64,000 nucleotides of DNA, from contig CAKAKS010000060.1 in the NCBI GenBank assembly GCA_916700875.1, positions 34,149,804-34,213,803 of the forward strand, read 5' to 3'. The notes beneath the pieces are model-generated. The model was not told the origin of the DNA. It did not search any database and saw only the letters and a program-made list of their open reading frames with translations. The position numbers and the translations under genes were made by a program. Positions 1-10,543 of this stretch are shown in pieces. Source of the DNA: Sebastes aleutianus. Taxonomy: Eukaryota; Chordata; Actinopteri; Perciformes; Sebastidae. Each line of letters starts with the position of its first letter. The stretch's first letter is position 1.

Positions 1-255
1 GGAAATACCAAGCACCGCCCACCAGCTGGAGCAAACTTTCTTATTTTCTCATTTTTTTCTCACTACAAGATGTTTCTGAGAACATCTGAGGAGAGAAATA
101 GGCATTAAAGTAACAGAATATTAATTCATATTTGATCAGCGCTGCCTAGTTTGACCGTTTCATTGGAGTTGGTGAGTGATTGACAGCTGCCTCCGTTGAA
201 TGAACAGCCAATAGGAACACTCTCTCTCTCTGAAATGACCTGTGATTGGTCAAAG
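1..255. mobile_element. Fragment of the 38-kb TTAA element family, rearranged
   Basis: Positions 61-170 match 38345-38450 in direct orientation (shared word TGAGGAGAGAAATAGGCATT). Positions about 205-255 match about 38218-38270 in inverse orientation (CAGCCAATAGGAAC against GTTCCTATTGGCTG). The fragment therefore joins two parts of the element with one part flipped. Confidence 0.65.
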
Positions 256-1084
256 TGGTTAACGGGTAATTATTAACATCCCTAGTAAGCACAAATCATC
301 AACAGAGTAGCACAATACAGTCCGCTACATGGATCTCCTTTCAGGCCCTGGAAATAATGTTCTTGTTTTTCCTCCCGCATGTTGCTGATTTTCCGTATCT
401 TCCACTTGGTTTGCGAGGAGCGTGTCACTTCCTTGGTGAACGCTTCTCTGGTATATGTATGGACCCTATCAATATAATTAGATTCAACTGAGGCATACAA
501 TCCCCAGGAAATACTTTCCTGAAACTACATGTGCACACAATGATATCAGGCCTTTCCATCTGCCATTTCAACACAGCACAGGTTTTCTAGACAAAAACAA
601 GGAAAGGAGGCTCACACACATTGGAACAACGTCGATATGCTGTAAATACCCTCCGACTTCCATCACGATAAACCTGACATGCCCTATTGAGCGTAACACC
701 CCTTGATCCCGTTTGAAGGTTTTAATCAAGAGCGACAAATGGAAGTGTTGGACTACATGAGCGGTGGAAAATATGTGATTTCCTTCATCTCAGTTAAACG
801 ACATCACAACCTGCACAACGGTAACGTTCCACAATAAACAAGGGGAACACATTAAAATGAATATTGGAGACCGATAAAATGAACATCAGCAGCTGTGATG
901 AAGAAATGTAATTGACGGAGGAAGCCGGCATAAACTTGAACAACGGAATTAAGTTTCCAGTGCACCTGTAAGATTCCTCACTATGACGTCTGCCCTTCAG
1001 TATGCCTGTCATGCACGGCTCACGGGTGGCACGGCCCCGTGGGAAGCACTGGTTCCTGGTCCGACACGCATTCCAGTCCCCCCG
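256..1084. other. No recognisable feature
   Basis: Ordinary A/T-balanced non-coding sequence; short open frames only, with no splice-bounded exon or motif that I can support. Confidence 0.6.
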
Positions 1085-1650
1085 AGTGCGCACATGAACA
1101 CACACCTAGACAAAATACACACACATACAACGACACACACACAGACACACTCCCCCAGCCCGCCCACCTGGGCTGGATGACCCCCTAAACAGCTCCAATT
1201 ACCAGGCACTGACAGACAGACAGATTAGGTCTGAACAAGGGTGCTGAGGCCTGCGCAGACAGACAGACAGACAGACACACAGACAGACAGATAGAAAAGG
1301 CAGGCAGACAGAGACAAAGAGACAGACAGACACAGAAAAAGGAGTAAAAACAGCAGCATGGCTGCCCAGGAGAAGGAGAGAGGGATGGGAGAGATTCACC
1401 AGGGAATTCTGTCATTTATTACAGTGAAGATGTTTACATGAAGCCTTCATCAGACCAAACCCAGGTGGAGATTAGTTAGCTCTTTCATCATGACCGAGGT
1501 TCCCATGTGCCTCCCTCTACCTCCCCTTTGTGCGCACACATGCACATGCACATGCACATGCACATGCACATGCACATGCACATGCACATGCACATGCATA
1601 TCCACATCCACATGCACATGCACATGCATATGCTCATGCACGCACACACA
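1085..1650 (+). repeat. Microsatellite cluster: (CA)n, (CAGA)n and (CATGCA)n
   Basis: CA-rich tract at about 1095-1153; CAGA-type tract at about 1210-1340, interrupted; and ACATGC-type hexamers at about 1536-1640. Frames of TCTC, HMHM or VHVH are artefacts. Confidence 0.9.
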
Positions 1651-2833
1651 CATACCAAATGTTCACCTTCACCCTGCAGCCACCTTCCCTCATGACCTAA
1701 AGCAGACTAGAACAAAACCTCTGTTAATGTGAGTCTGAAGACGCAGATCCAACACGGATACCTTCCCTCTCTGTGTCCCTCTGTGTTCTCTTCATATGAA
1801 GGTTTGGGAAGGGAAAGAGAGGGAAAGAATGCCAGGCCCCGGGAACAAAACAGGGCATTTTCTGGGTTTAATTGAGGACCAACCAATAAACTGAGTCCCG
1901 ACCACATTGACAGCGAGAAGGTACTGAGGCGTTTCGGATGATTTATTATTCAGAGACTTTGGACGTCTTTCAGGGTTTTGGCTCGTTCTTGGACAGCAAA
2001 ATGTTTCGGCTTTTATTTCAAGACTTTGGGGGAAATTGCTGCTCATGGTGGAATTTTTTTTCCAATTAAGCCGGCGTTTACGCGGCAGCGCTGGACGAGG
2101 CGATGACAGAGCACACTATGTGTTTAGACATGGGGCTGGGAGACAGACTGCCCTTCTCACAGGGATTTTGGGGAGCACGATTAAAACAGTGAGTTTATTG
2201 TTTGGAGAGCCTTACATGATACAGCCGATCCCTTGACCACTAACCCCCTCTGGAATACAGAAACATACATGTAAACACGCACTGATTCCTCGCAGCCAAT
2301 CCTCCATGCAATCATGTCGTGCTCACAACAGCAGCGCGGAAATGTCAAGTGTAAAACTTTTCTTTTTTCCTCCCCTAATAGATCTCATGTGTGTCTTTGG
2401 TTTCTCTCAATGTCGCTTTCTTTGCCCTTTCAGTATTTTTTATGGCTGTGATATTGAATGTTTTGTGCTTTGTTTTTTCCCTTTTATGTAAGTTACACCA
2501 GGGAATGAAACCGAGGCCTTTACAGGGCTCAACATTTAAAGGGAGAGTATCAATGTGTGTTACTACGAGCTATTAGCAGCGTTTATTAAGCCCAGCTGCT
2601 GAAACAGTGGTTCTGAAACTGAAACGAACTGAAACAACATTATTCTTGAGAACATATCTTGCTCTCAAGCCTCGAGTCTTTTGTTTGTGCTCAATCACAA
2701 TCATCTGTTTCTTTTCTGTCAAAAGTCTGTCCAACTTCTATTTCACATGTTGTTTCACTGAATAACTCCTGCTAACCTGAATCTTGACAGCTAGCATTAG
2801 CATTAGCACGCTCTTGTCTGGTTATTGTTCCTT
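1651..2833. other. No recognisable feature
   Basis: Non-coding sequence; a T-rich stretch lies at about 2355-2490. Open frames lack conserved motifs. Confidence 0.6.
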
Positions 2834-3046
2834 AAAGGTTCTCTACACGGCTCTCAACATGGCGACGGCTGAGCCGGAGGCCCGCAGCTAACGGTGCTAA
2901 CAGCACTATCAGTGAAAACAAAGGCAAACCGTGTTTACCTGAGGGGGAACCGCCGGGTGGGCGCTACGCTTCCGTGACGACGCTGTCGGTCGGGACGGCG
3001 TTATCAGCTGTAACCATCATATGAGCGCAGTGCAAGGCGGTGGCCG
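2834..3046 (+). mobile_element. Miniature element fragment (TTAAAGGTGCTCTA family), right end lost
   Basis: It begins TTAAAGGTTCTCTACACGG. It shares TTTACCTGAGGGGGAA and GGCGTTATCAGCTGTAA with the copy at 12.8 kb and breaks off at about 3046, where the 28S-bearing element begins. Confidence 0.6.
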
Positions 3047-3679
3047 TGAACTAACCAGTAGGGCACACGTTACAGCAGCGCGACGTTAACCTCTCGTCAC
3101 CATCTTTCGGGTCCTCACGCTCCACCTCCCCGAGGGTGCGGGCGAGACGGGCCGGTGGTGCGCCCGACCCCGCTGGGCCGGGATCAAACCTCAGCCGGCG
3201 CGTGCGGGTCCTCACTTCATTAGGCCACAGGGTTTTGCTTGCAACCTCTGACGCACGTGTGTTAGACTCCTTGGTCCGTGTTTCAAGACGGGTCGGGTGG
3301 GTTGTCGACAACGCCACAGACCCTGGCGCCTTTTACGTGGGTTGGGGCGCACTGAGGACAGTCCGCCTCAGTCGACAGTCGCACCGGGAGCAGGGAGCCC
3401 CGTCACGGTGCGACAAGGTCGGGGCGGGGAGCGGTGTTAAGCTGCGGCCGCGAGCCACGTTCACCCGAGCCTTTCCAAGCCGACCTAGAGTCGGTGGCGG
3501 CGCACCGCCTCGTATGCGGGACTCCCCAGCCTGCCGTGTGTCGCTCACACCCTCCAGCTGGCTGTTAACGAGGGTCTTTTGGCACAGAGAAGTACTCGTA
3601 TCGGTACTCGGTATCGGCGAGTATGTAAGTACTTGTACTCGTACTCGATTTGAAAAAGAGTGGTATCGCTGCATCCCTA
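3047..3679 (+). mobile_element. Non-autonomous hAT-like element carrying antisense 28S rRNA sequence, copy 1 (left end missing)
   Basis: Reading left to right there are three parts. The first is a short leader (TTACAGCAGCGCGACG) shared with the copy at 10 kb. The second, 3097-3509, matches the complement of vertebrate 28S rRNA around the D2 end and the following core, with hallmark strings such as CACCATCTTTCGGGTCC, TTAGACTCCTTGGTCCGTG and ACTGAGGACAGTCCGCC. The third, from about 3512 on, encodes SYAGLPSLPC and VAHTLQLAVNEGLLAQRS, the CxxHTLxL region of hAT/ZBED-type transposases. It runs into GTATCGGTACTCGG subterminal repeats and ends in the right terminus GCATCCCTA. The left terminus is replaced by an unrelated repeat fragment (2834-3046). 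It is not a working rRNA gene, and open frames through it are accidental. Confidence 0.8.
3097..3509 (-). pseudogene. 28S rRNA fragment (antisense, partial) inside the hAT-like element
   Basis: The strand is that of the rRNA sense sequence. The segment keeps many conserved 28S words in the right order but has lost CpGs and carries small deletions relative to the 10-kb copy; for example, the GGGCCGAGCCCAACCC word is missing. It keeps a part (about 3375-3490) that the 10-kb copy lacks. Only about 0.4 kb of the roughly 4-kb rRNA is present, so it cannot form a ribosome. Confidence 0.82.
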
Positions 3680-5003
3680 TGAAGAACAAAGGCTTTCTTT
3701 AAGGACATGACAAGCACCTTAGTAGGAGATCAAATGTAACTAACTTCAATTAGAAATCACAAAGACGGTTTGAAAAGCAGTTCAGAATGAATCGGAGGTG
3801 TTTTCAAGAGCGTCTGGCCAACAAAGACTGGCTCAGCAAAGTGTCTGATGAGAACCACATTTTCGCTGCTAAGTGGAAGATCGATTGAAACAGAAAACGG
3901 AGAAAAGGGAGGGAACGAGAAGACGAGGACAAGAGAACCGAAAGAACCCGAAAGAGCAGAAGGTAAATCAAAGGGAGAGACCCAGAACAAAGAGTAGGAG
4001 AAAAGAGAGAATTGAGTTTGTGTAACTCTGTCAGGGAGCCCCCTTCAACAAGTTCAACAAGCAGACTTTCTCTAAGCGGCTCATTGGATCCAGATGACAA
4101 CTTCCTCCCTCCGTCCAGCTCGGTGTAGTATTGATCAGCCAGGAGAGCCACACTTGGCTGCTTCTGAAAACCCAAATCAGTCATTATTTTGATTTTGCCT
4201 TTATATATTTTATGGTATGATGTATTCAATCACTCTGTAAAAGCTTTAAATAAGATATCAGGGTAAGAGCTTGGACGGACACAAATACATCACTGAGGTA
4301 TGACGTGATGTGTTTGAAGAAATAAGAATAACCTAGTTGGATAAAATATGAGATTAACAACGTGAGATAGATTGTTGCGAATATTAAGTTGTGGAAAGAA
4401 AGTGATTTATTTCATCTAATATTTGATTCAGTTGCTAAACTTTATCATGTGAAACTTCTTGGGAGATGTTGTCCTGCTGACTCTCATCACTTCCAACAGT
4501 ACACAAAGACAATATGTGTGTATGTTTTTTGTTTGTTGTCCAGTTGAGTTTCCATCTGATTTATGGTCTTCAATGTCAGTGAAGCAAATAGTTTTCTTCC
4601 CAACATTCCTGACTTGTTAGTGGCCCTAAACACTTCATGTCATCCTGGAGTCTTTCACTAAGAGAAAGAGAAAGGCTCCTCCTTAGATTAAATTGTTAAT
4701 AAATTGTGACTGGTTGGTGTGGCTGTTGCTTGGCAGAGCACCGACGTATCGTAATGATGTTTCCATTTGTTCAGCATGTTTCAGCATGGCATGTTGTTGT
4801 GTCACGCAATGCAAGTCCCTGCCCTGCATCATCCACACTGCATCAATGTCCAAGTGCATCAACAACCTTTTTATTCATTTCTAAAAGTAATAAAGTTGTG
4901 AGATCCATCTGAAATCAGTCTGCTCTGCATAATCATTCACACACAAGCAAGTTTCAAGGGTTTACCAATTAAATCATATGGAAATGTAGAGTAATATACC
5001 AAC
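3680..5003. other. No recognisable feature
   Basis: A purine-rich stretch lies at about 3885-4015. The 141-residue minus-strand frame through it (3804-4229) has no domain I recognise and a composition set by the purine tract. Confidence 0.55.
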
Positions 5004-5541
5004 TAGGGCTGTCAATCGATTAAAATAGTTAATCGAGATTAATCACAAATTAATCACATTTTTGATCTGTTCTAAAGTTACCTTAAAGGGAGATTAGTTC
5101 AGTATTTAATCCTCTTATCAACATGGGAGTGGACAAATATGCTGCTTTATGTAAATGTGTGTATATATTTAGTATTGTAAATCAATGAACAACACAAAAC
5201 AATGACAGATATTGATCCAGAAACCCTCACAGGTACTGCATTTAGCATAAAACAATATGCTCAAATCATAACATGGCAAACTGCAGCCCAACAGGGAACA
5301 ACAGCTGTCAGTGTGTCAGTGTGCTGACTTGACTATGACTTGCCCCAAACTGCATGTGATTATCATAAAGTGGGCATGTCTGTAAAGGGGAGACTCGTGG
5401 GTACCCATAGAACCCATTTACATTCACACATTTGGAGGTCAGAGGTCAAGGTACCCCTTTGAAAATGGACACGACAGTTTTTCCCTCACCAAAATTTAGA
5501 GTAAGTTTGGAGTGTTATTCCTTTCTTTTGGACATTTGCTT
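5004..5541 (+). mobile_element. hAT-like non-autonomous element, left part
   Basis: It begins TAGGGCTGTCAATCGATT, a terminal sequence of a common fish non-autonomous hAT-type family (recalled, not searched). It continues through words also present at 9711-9900, such as CTCTTATCAACATGGGAGTG and CCTCACAGGTACTGCATT. The element is interrupted at about 5542 by a T-rich satellite and resumes at about 7010. Confidence 0.7.
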
Positions 5542-6993
5542 GACTTTTTCAGACTTTTCTTTTCGAACATTTTTCAGACTTTTCTTTTTCGGAATTTTTT
5601 CAGAATTTTTTCAGACTTTTTTTTAACATTTTTCAGACTTTATTTTTCGAACATTTTCAGAATGTTTTTCCAGACCGTTTTTTTCAGAATTTTTTTTCCT
5701 GACTTTATTTTTCAGACTTTTTTTTGACATTTTTTAGACTTTTCTTTTCGAACATTTTTCAGACTGTTTTTCTCAGACTGTTTTTCCAGACTTTTATTTC
5801 AGACTTTGTCCTGACTTTATTTTTCAGGCTTTTTTTTCGAACATTTTTCTGAACTTTTTTTTTCGGAATTTTTTCAGACTTTTTTTTCAGACTTTTTCCT
5901 GACTTTATTTTTCAGGCTTTTTTTTCGAACATTTTTCTGAACTTTTTTTTTCGGAATTTTTTCAGACTTTTTTTTCAGACTTTTTCCTGACTTTATTTTT
6001 CAGGCTTTTTTTTCGAACATTTTTCTGAACTTTTTTTTTCGGAATTTTTTCAGACTTTTTTTTCAGACTTTTTCCTGACTTTATTTTTCAGGCTTTTTTT
6101 TCGAACATTTTTCAGACTTTTTTTTCAAAAAGATTTCTGACTTTATTTTTCAGACTTTTTTTCGAACATTTTTCAGACTTTTTTTTCAAAAAGATTTCTG
6201 ACTTTATTTTTCTGACTTTTTTACAAACATTTTTCTGACTTTTCTTTTCGAACATTTTTCAGAACTTTTCTTTTTCGGAATTTTTTCAGACTTTGTTTTT
6301 CAGACTTTTTTTCCGTCTTTTTTTCGAACATTTCTCAGACTTTTTTTTCAGATCTTTTTACAAACATTTTTCTGACTTTATTTTTCTGACTCTTCTTTTC
6401 GAACATTTTTCAGAACTTTTCTTTTTCGGAATTTTTTCAGACTTTGTTTTTCAGACTTTTTTTTCAGACTTTTTTTCAGACTTTTTTTTCGAACATTTTT
6501 CAGACTTTTTTTCTCAGACTGTTTTTCCAGGCTGTTTTTTCAGACTTTTTTTCCAGACTTTATTTTTCAGACTTTTTTTTCGAACATTTTTCTGAACCTT
6601 TCTTTTTCGGAATTTTTTCAGACTTTATTTTTCAGACTTTTTTTTCAAAAAAAATTCTGACTTTGTTTTTCTGACTTTTTTTCGAACATTTTTCTGACTT
6701 TATCTTTCTGACTTTTCTTTTCGAACATTTTTCAGAACTTTTCTTTTTCGGAATTTTTTCAGACTTTATTTTTCAGACTTTATTTTTCTGACTTTTTTTC
6801 GAACATTTTTCTGACTTTATTTTTCTGACTTTTCTTTTCGAACATTTTTCTGAACTTTTTTTTTTCTGAATTTTTTCAGACTTTTTTTCGGATATTTTTT
6901 TGAGTCTTGTTGGAACTTTTTTCAGACATTTTATAGACTTTTTTCGGACATTTTTCAGACTTTTTTTCCAGGCATTTTTCGGACACTTTTTCG
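5542..6993 (+). repeat. T-rich satellite (TTTTTCAGACTTTTTTCGAACATTTT type), 1.45 kb
   Basis: The array is built of CAGACTTT, CGAACATTTTT, CGGAATTTTTT and CTGACTTTATTT words. Between 5810 and about 6110 it has a regular higher-order period of 88 bp: CCTGACTTTATTTTTCAG recurs at 5810, 5898, 5986 and 6074. Outside that block the order is irregular. Open frames rich in F/R/L/D follow from the repeat. Confidence 0.92.
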
Positions 6994-7009
6994 GGTTAGG
7001 GTGAGGTTT

Positions 7010-7266
7010 AAAAACCTTCACACATTCACATATCAGGAGGTCAGAGGTCAAGGGACCCCTTTGAAAATGGCCTTACCAGTTTTTCCTCCCCAAAATTTAG
7101 CACAAATTTGCAGCGTTATTTAACCTCCATCGCGACAAGCTAGTATGACATGGTTGGTACCAATGGATTCATCAGGGTTTTCTAGTTTCATATGATACCA
7201 GTATCTTCACTCTAGCTTTAAAACTGAGCCGCTACAACCTAAAAAATGACAAGTTAAATGCGTTAA
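7010..7266 (+). mobile_element. hAT-like non-autonomous element, right part (terminus missing)
   Basis: It resumes the family of 5004-5541 and includes a roughly 100-bp segment (7023-7120) that is also present left of the satellite (5421-5520): GGAGGTCAGAGGTCAAGG, CCCCTTTGAAAATGG and CCAAAATTTAG occur in both. It continues to AAGTTAAATGCGTTAA, after which the inverted terminus expected for this family is absent. Confidence 0.65.
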
Positions 7267-9710
7267 CACCAACATAAACCCCACTGGTGGAAAACATTTA
7301 GCAGTAATATACGATAGGTCTTGGTAATTTAAATGACACACGATTTCTTGTAAAACATTGTAAAACATAAAAAAGGCAAATGAAATGAATACATCTCATT
7401 GACTAGGGCTGACGAAATGAGCAACACATCAGTTATTATTCCAAAGACTTTTTTTATATCTGTAAGTGTTGAACTGCTTCCGAGACAGGTTTTCCCCGTC
7501 GTGGCTCTACAAGTGCTTAGTAAGTAAAAGTGGACCTGCAGCGGTCGGAACCTTTGTAAATAATTATCTTTCTTCGGTTGATGACTCAGACGTCTCGGCC
7601 AGTGTTTGACAGCAACACCAAACATTACTGTCATCGCCACCAGACTCCCGTCCTGTCTGTGATGTGTTACTGTAACAGTTTGCTGATTGATGCTATTTTA
7701 GTTTCACAACAAGCTCACAAAGACAACTAAGGGGCTTTTTGTAGGTGTTTTTAGGTGTTTTTTGCTTAATGCCAAATGCAAAAATAGAGTTTCATACAAT
7801 ACATACATGTATTTGATCTATTTAGGCATTATTTATTGTATACTGTATAGTTTGTCTGCATGAAAATGTTTCGAACAAAAGGCAAACCATCATATTGTAC
7901 CATTTAACATTAATGGTGAGATAGAAAATGTATAATATTGGTTTGCAGTGGGTTAAAATAACACAAATGGGTGATATTACTCACCTACAGTACCACCTTT
8001 TCTTCCACCATCAGTATCTTGTATGAGAAGAGATTAGCGATCGATAACAATCCAGTGATGTTAAAAAATAAAATTTGTCTAATGTATACCTTTAAAAATG
8101 TTATGTGTAATGAATAATTTAAAACGGACTACAATGGCTTTAAATTGAAAAGATACGACTGTAATGAATTTCAGAGTTTATCTTTTTACCATGATTTAAA
8201 TGAGCTTTTCCCAAATTTCTTGATTTAGATTCAGTTCTGTGAGACAAACCGTTCACATGACGTGCAAGGTTAATACAACCACTTGCAGGCTGGCAACAAT
8301 GCCATAAAGGGAAAGGTGATATAAATACTGTCTACGGTCACGGATGCAATGTGTTGTTCTAGGCCGGCTGTGGTTTAGCGGACGGGGCACTAACTGAGGT
8401 TGGCTGGATACCCGCTGAAAGCTCTTACAGCTGCTGCAGATTGCTTTGACATGGCATCGATTCCACACACATCTCCTCTTTTTCTGCTTCGTCCCTATAA
8501 CAGACCCCGTAATAGCCCGCCTCATGTTTGTCTTATCTGGGGAAAAAGAAACAGTGTGTTTACAGAGGGGGCTGCACTTAGTCACAGAGCTTAATTGAAG
8601 GTGAGTGTTAGTATCTGGGTTTGGCCAAAAGAATGTGCATGGCCCCAGAGACTCATGGGATGTCACACCCACTCCTTGGGGCTTGGTTTCAGCTGCTTTG
8701 CATGTCTAAAACAAACCACTACATCTGTTCTTACTTTGTGTTTTGTTTGCGGATTCAGTAAAAAATAATTACATTGGCTTTATTCTCCTGGATGTCCTGG
8801 ACTGAAACGGGAGAGTGATTGGTTGAAGGAGGCAAAGGAGGAGAGAGGAAGAGGAGCGATAGAGATGAGGAGAAGTAAAATGACCAGTTTGTATGACCAT
8901 GCACGTGTGCACACACGCACACTCAAACACAGATGGATAGGATTTCCCTGAGAGTGGAAACATCACATCTCTGCCTCGTTCAGCACGGCAGGAACACATG
9001 GAGGTTTACACATCACATCCGGACATTCAAGGGGAAAACTACTTTCTCCTTCCTCTACACTGTGTCACGCCCAGCGACCGCTACCGACACAGGATTAGTT
9101 AGAAAGACCTCTCCATCTTACCTGAGGACCATGCATTCAATTCAAAGAGTGAACAATCGGCTAAACCACCTCTAGTCACATCTTTCATCACTTCCTGCAT
9201 GTTTAAATGATATCATCAGCTTTCTATCCAATAAAAACATCCAGTTGTGTGACCTTATGCATTTAGATAAGGCAAAACTCATTTCTAGAACTGAATTACA
9301 AATCTCTAACATATAATCAAGAACTTTCTGATCTGTGTGGTCCCTCCCTCCAAACCATCTGTTACTGTGATATCATCACGCTGAGACACCAAACCTTCTC
9401 TACGCACGCCTCAAATATTCTATACAAGACTACCAGGTGTACAACAAGATAAAAATCAGTTTTATAATAGCACCGAACTGCTGCCAAAGATTTACAGTTC
9501 TCTACTCCAACACGTACACTGAATTGTTTGGCAGCTCTTCATCTGTCTCTCTGCCCATCAATCACTATTTTACATTTTGGGGGATTTAAAATGGCAGTAC
9601 AGCTCATAGACAGAAAAACCGGCCCATATTTTAAGAACTTATAATTTTACTTACAATTACAGTCACTGGCGAAATAAAAGCAACACAAAATAATATTAAT
9701 ATATAAACAC
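7267..9710. other. No recognisable feature
   Basis: A 2.4-kb unique-looking stretch. Frames up to 139 residues have no recognisable motif, start context or splice pattern. Confidence 0.55.
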
Positions 9711-9925
9711 TAGGGCTGTCCTTAAAGGGAGATTTCTCAAGTATTTAATCCTCTTATCAACATGGGAGTGGACAAATATGCTGCTTTATGCAAATGCATG
9801 TATATATTTATAATTGGAAATCAATTAACAACACAAAACAATGACAGATATTGTCCAGAAACCCTCACAGGTACTGCATTTAGCATAAAACAATATGCAA
9901 TATATGAAAAAAACAATATTGAACA
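9711..9925 (+). mobile_element. hAT-like element fragment (same family as at 5.0 kb)
   Basis: It starts TAGGGCTGTC and then jumps directly to the CTTAAAGGGAGATTT word that lies about 85 bp inside the 5.0-kb copy, so it has an internal deletion. It then follows the 5.0-kb copy to ATTTAGCATAAAACAATATG and is cut off by the 28S-bearing element at about 9926. Confidence 0.7.
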
Positions 9926-10543
9926 AGATACCGATACCAGTATCAGGTATCGTGTCCGATACTGTACTCATGTACTCGTACTCGCAAAACGGCTCCGATA
10001 CCACTTTACAGCAGCGTGACATTAACCTCTCGTCACCATCTTTCGGGTCCTATCGCACGCGCTCACGCTCCATCTCCCCGATGGTACGGGCGAGACGGGC
10101 CGGTGGTGCGCCCGACCCCGCTGGGCCGGGATCCCACCTCAGCCGGCGCGCAGCGGCCCTCACTTTCATTGCGCCACGGGGTTTTGCTTGCACCCTCTGA
10201 CTCGCACGTGCGTTAGACTCCTTGGGCCGTGTTTCGAGACGGTTTGGGTGGGTTGCAGACATCGCCGCAGACCCCTGGCGCCTTTTACGTGGGCCGAGCC
10301 CAACCCTGGGAGCACGACACAGTCGGGGCACACTGAGGACAGTCCGCCCCGGTGACAGAGCCAGTGGCGGCGCACCGCCTCGTATGCGGGACTCCCCAGC
10401 CTGCCGTGTGTCGCTCACACCCTCCAGCTTGCTGTTAACGAGGGTCTTTTGGCACAGAGAAGTACTCGTATCGGTACTCGGTATCGGAGAGGACCCAAAT
10501 GTAAGTACTTGTACTCGGTCTGAAAAGAAGGGGTGCATCCCTA
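9926..10543 (+). mobile_element. Non-autonomous hAT-like element carrying antisense 28S rRNA sequence, copy 2
   Basis: The left flank has GATACCGATACC-type subterminal repeats and a CGCAAAACGGCTCCGATAC word shared with the copy at 44.5 kb. The 28S-derived block lies at 10033-10379. It is followed by the same transposase fragment (LPCVAHTLQLAVNEGLLAQRS), subterminal GTACTCGGTATCGG repeats and the terminus GCATCCCTA at 10543. The block order equals copy 1. The left terminal repeat is missing, because the element joins directly to a fragment of another hAT-like family at about 9925. Confidence 0.8.
10033..10379 (-). pseudogene. 28S rRNA fragment (antisense, partial) inside copy 2
   Basis: This is the same 28S region as the segment at 3097-3509, given on the rRNA sense strand. 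It includes GTTAGACTCCTTGGGCCG, CGCCTTTTACGTGGGCCG and ACTGAGGACAGTCCGCCCC, then jumps to the shared right junction GGCGGCGCACCGCC. It is closer to intact 28S than copy 1 in its first half but lacks about 115 bp near the right junction. Confidence 0.82.

Noticed and set aside
3097..3509. Possible genuine 28S rRNA gene
   Set aside because: Only about 0.4 kb, with deletions and CpG decay, embedded between transposon parts, and with no 18S, 5.8S or spacer nearby.
3136..3702. 188-residue frame (and the 184-residue frame at 10050-10604)
   Set aside because: They run across the 28S-derived block and element ends. The sequence is rRNA-like in another sense, and the frames are not shared between copies.
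5432..7051. Frames of F/R/L-rich or K/S-rich repeats (up to 100 residues)
   Set aside because: They are translations of the T-rich satellite and have no protein character outside it.
8253..8672. 139-residue minus-strand frame
   Set aside because: No recognisable domain or splice signals, and composition typical of intergenic sequence; likely chance.
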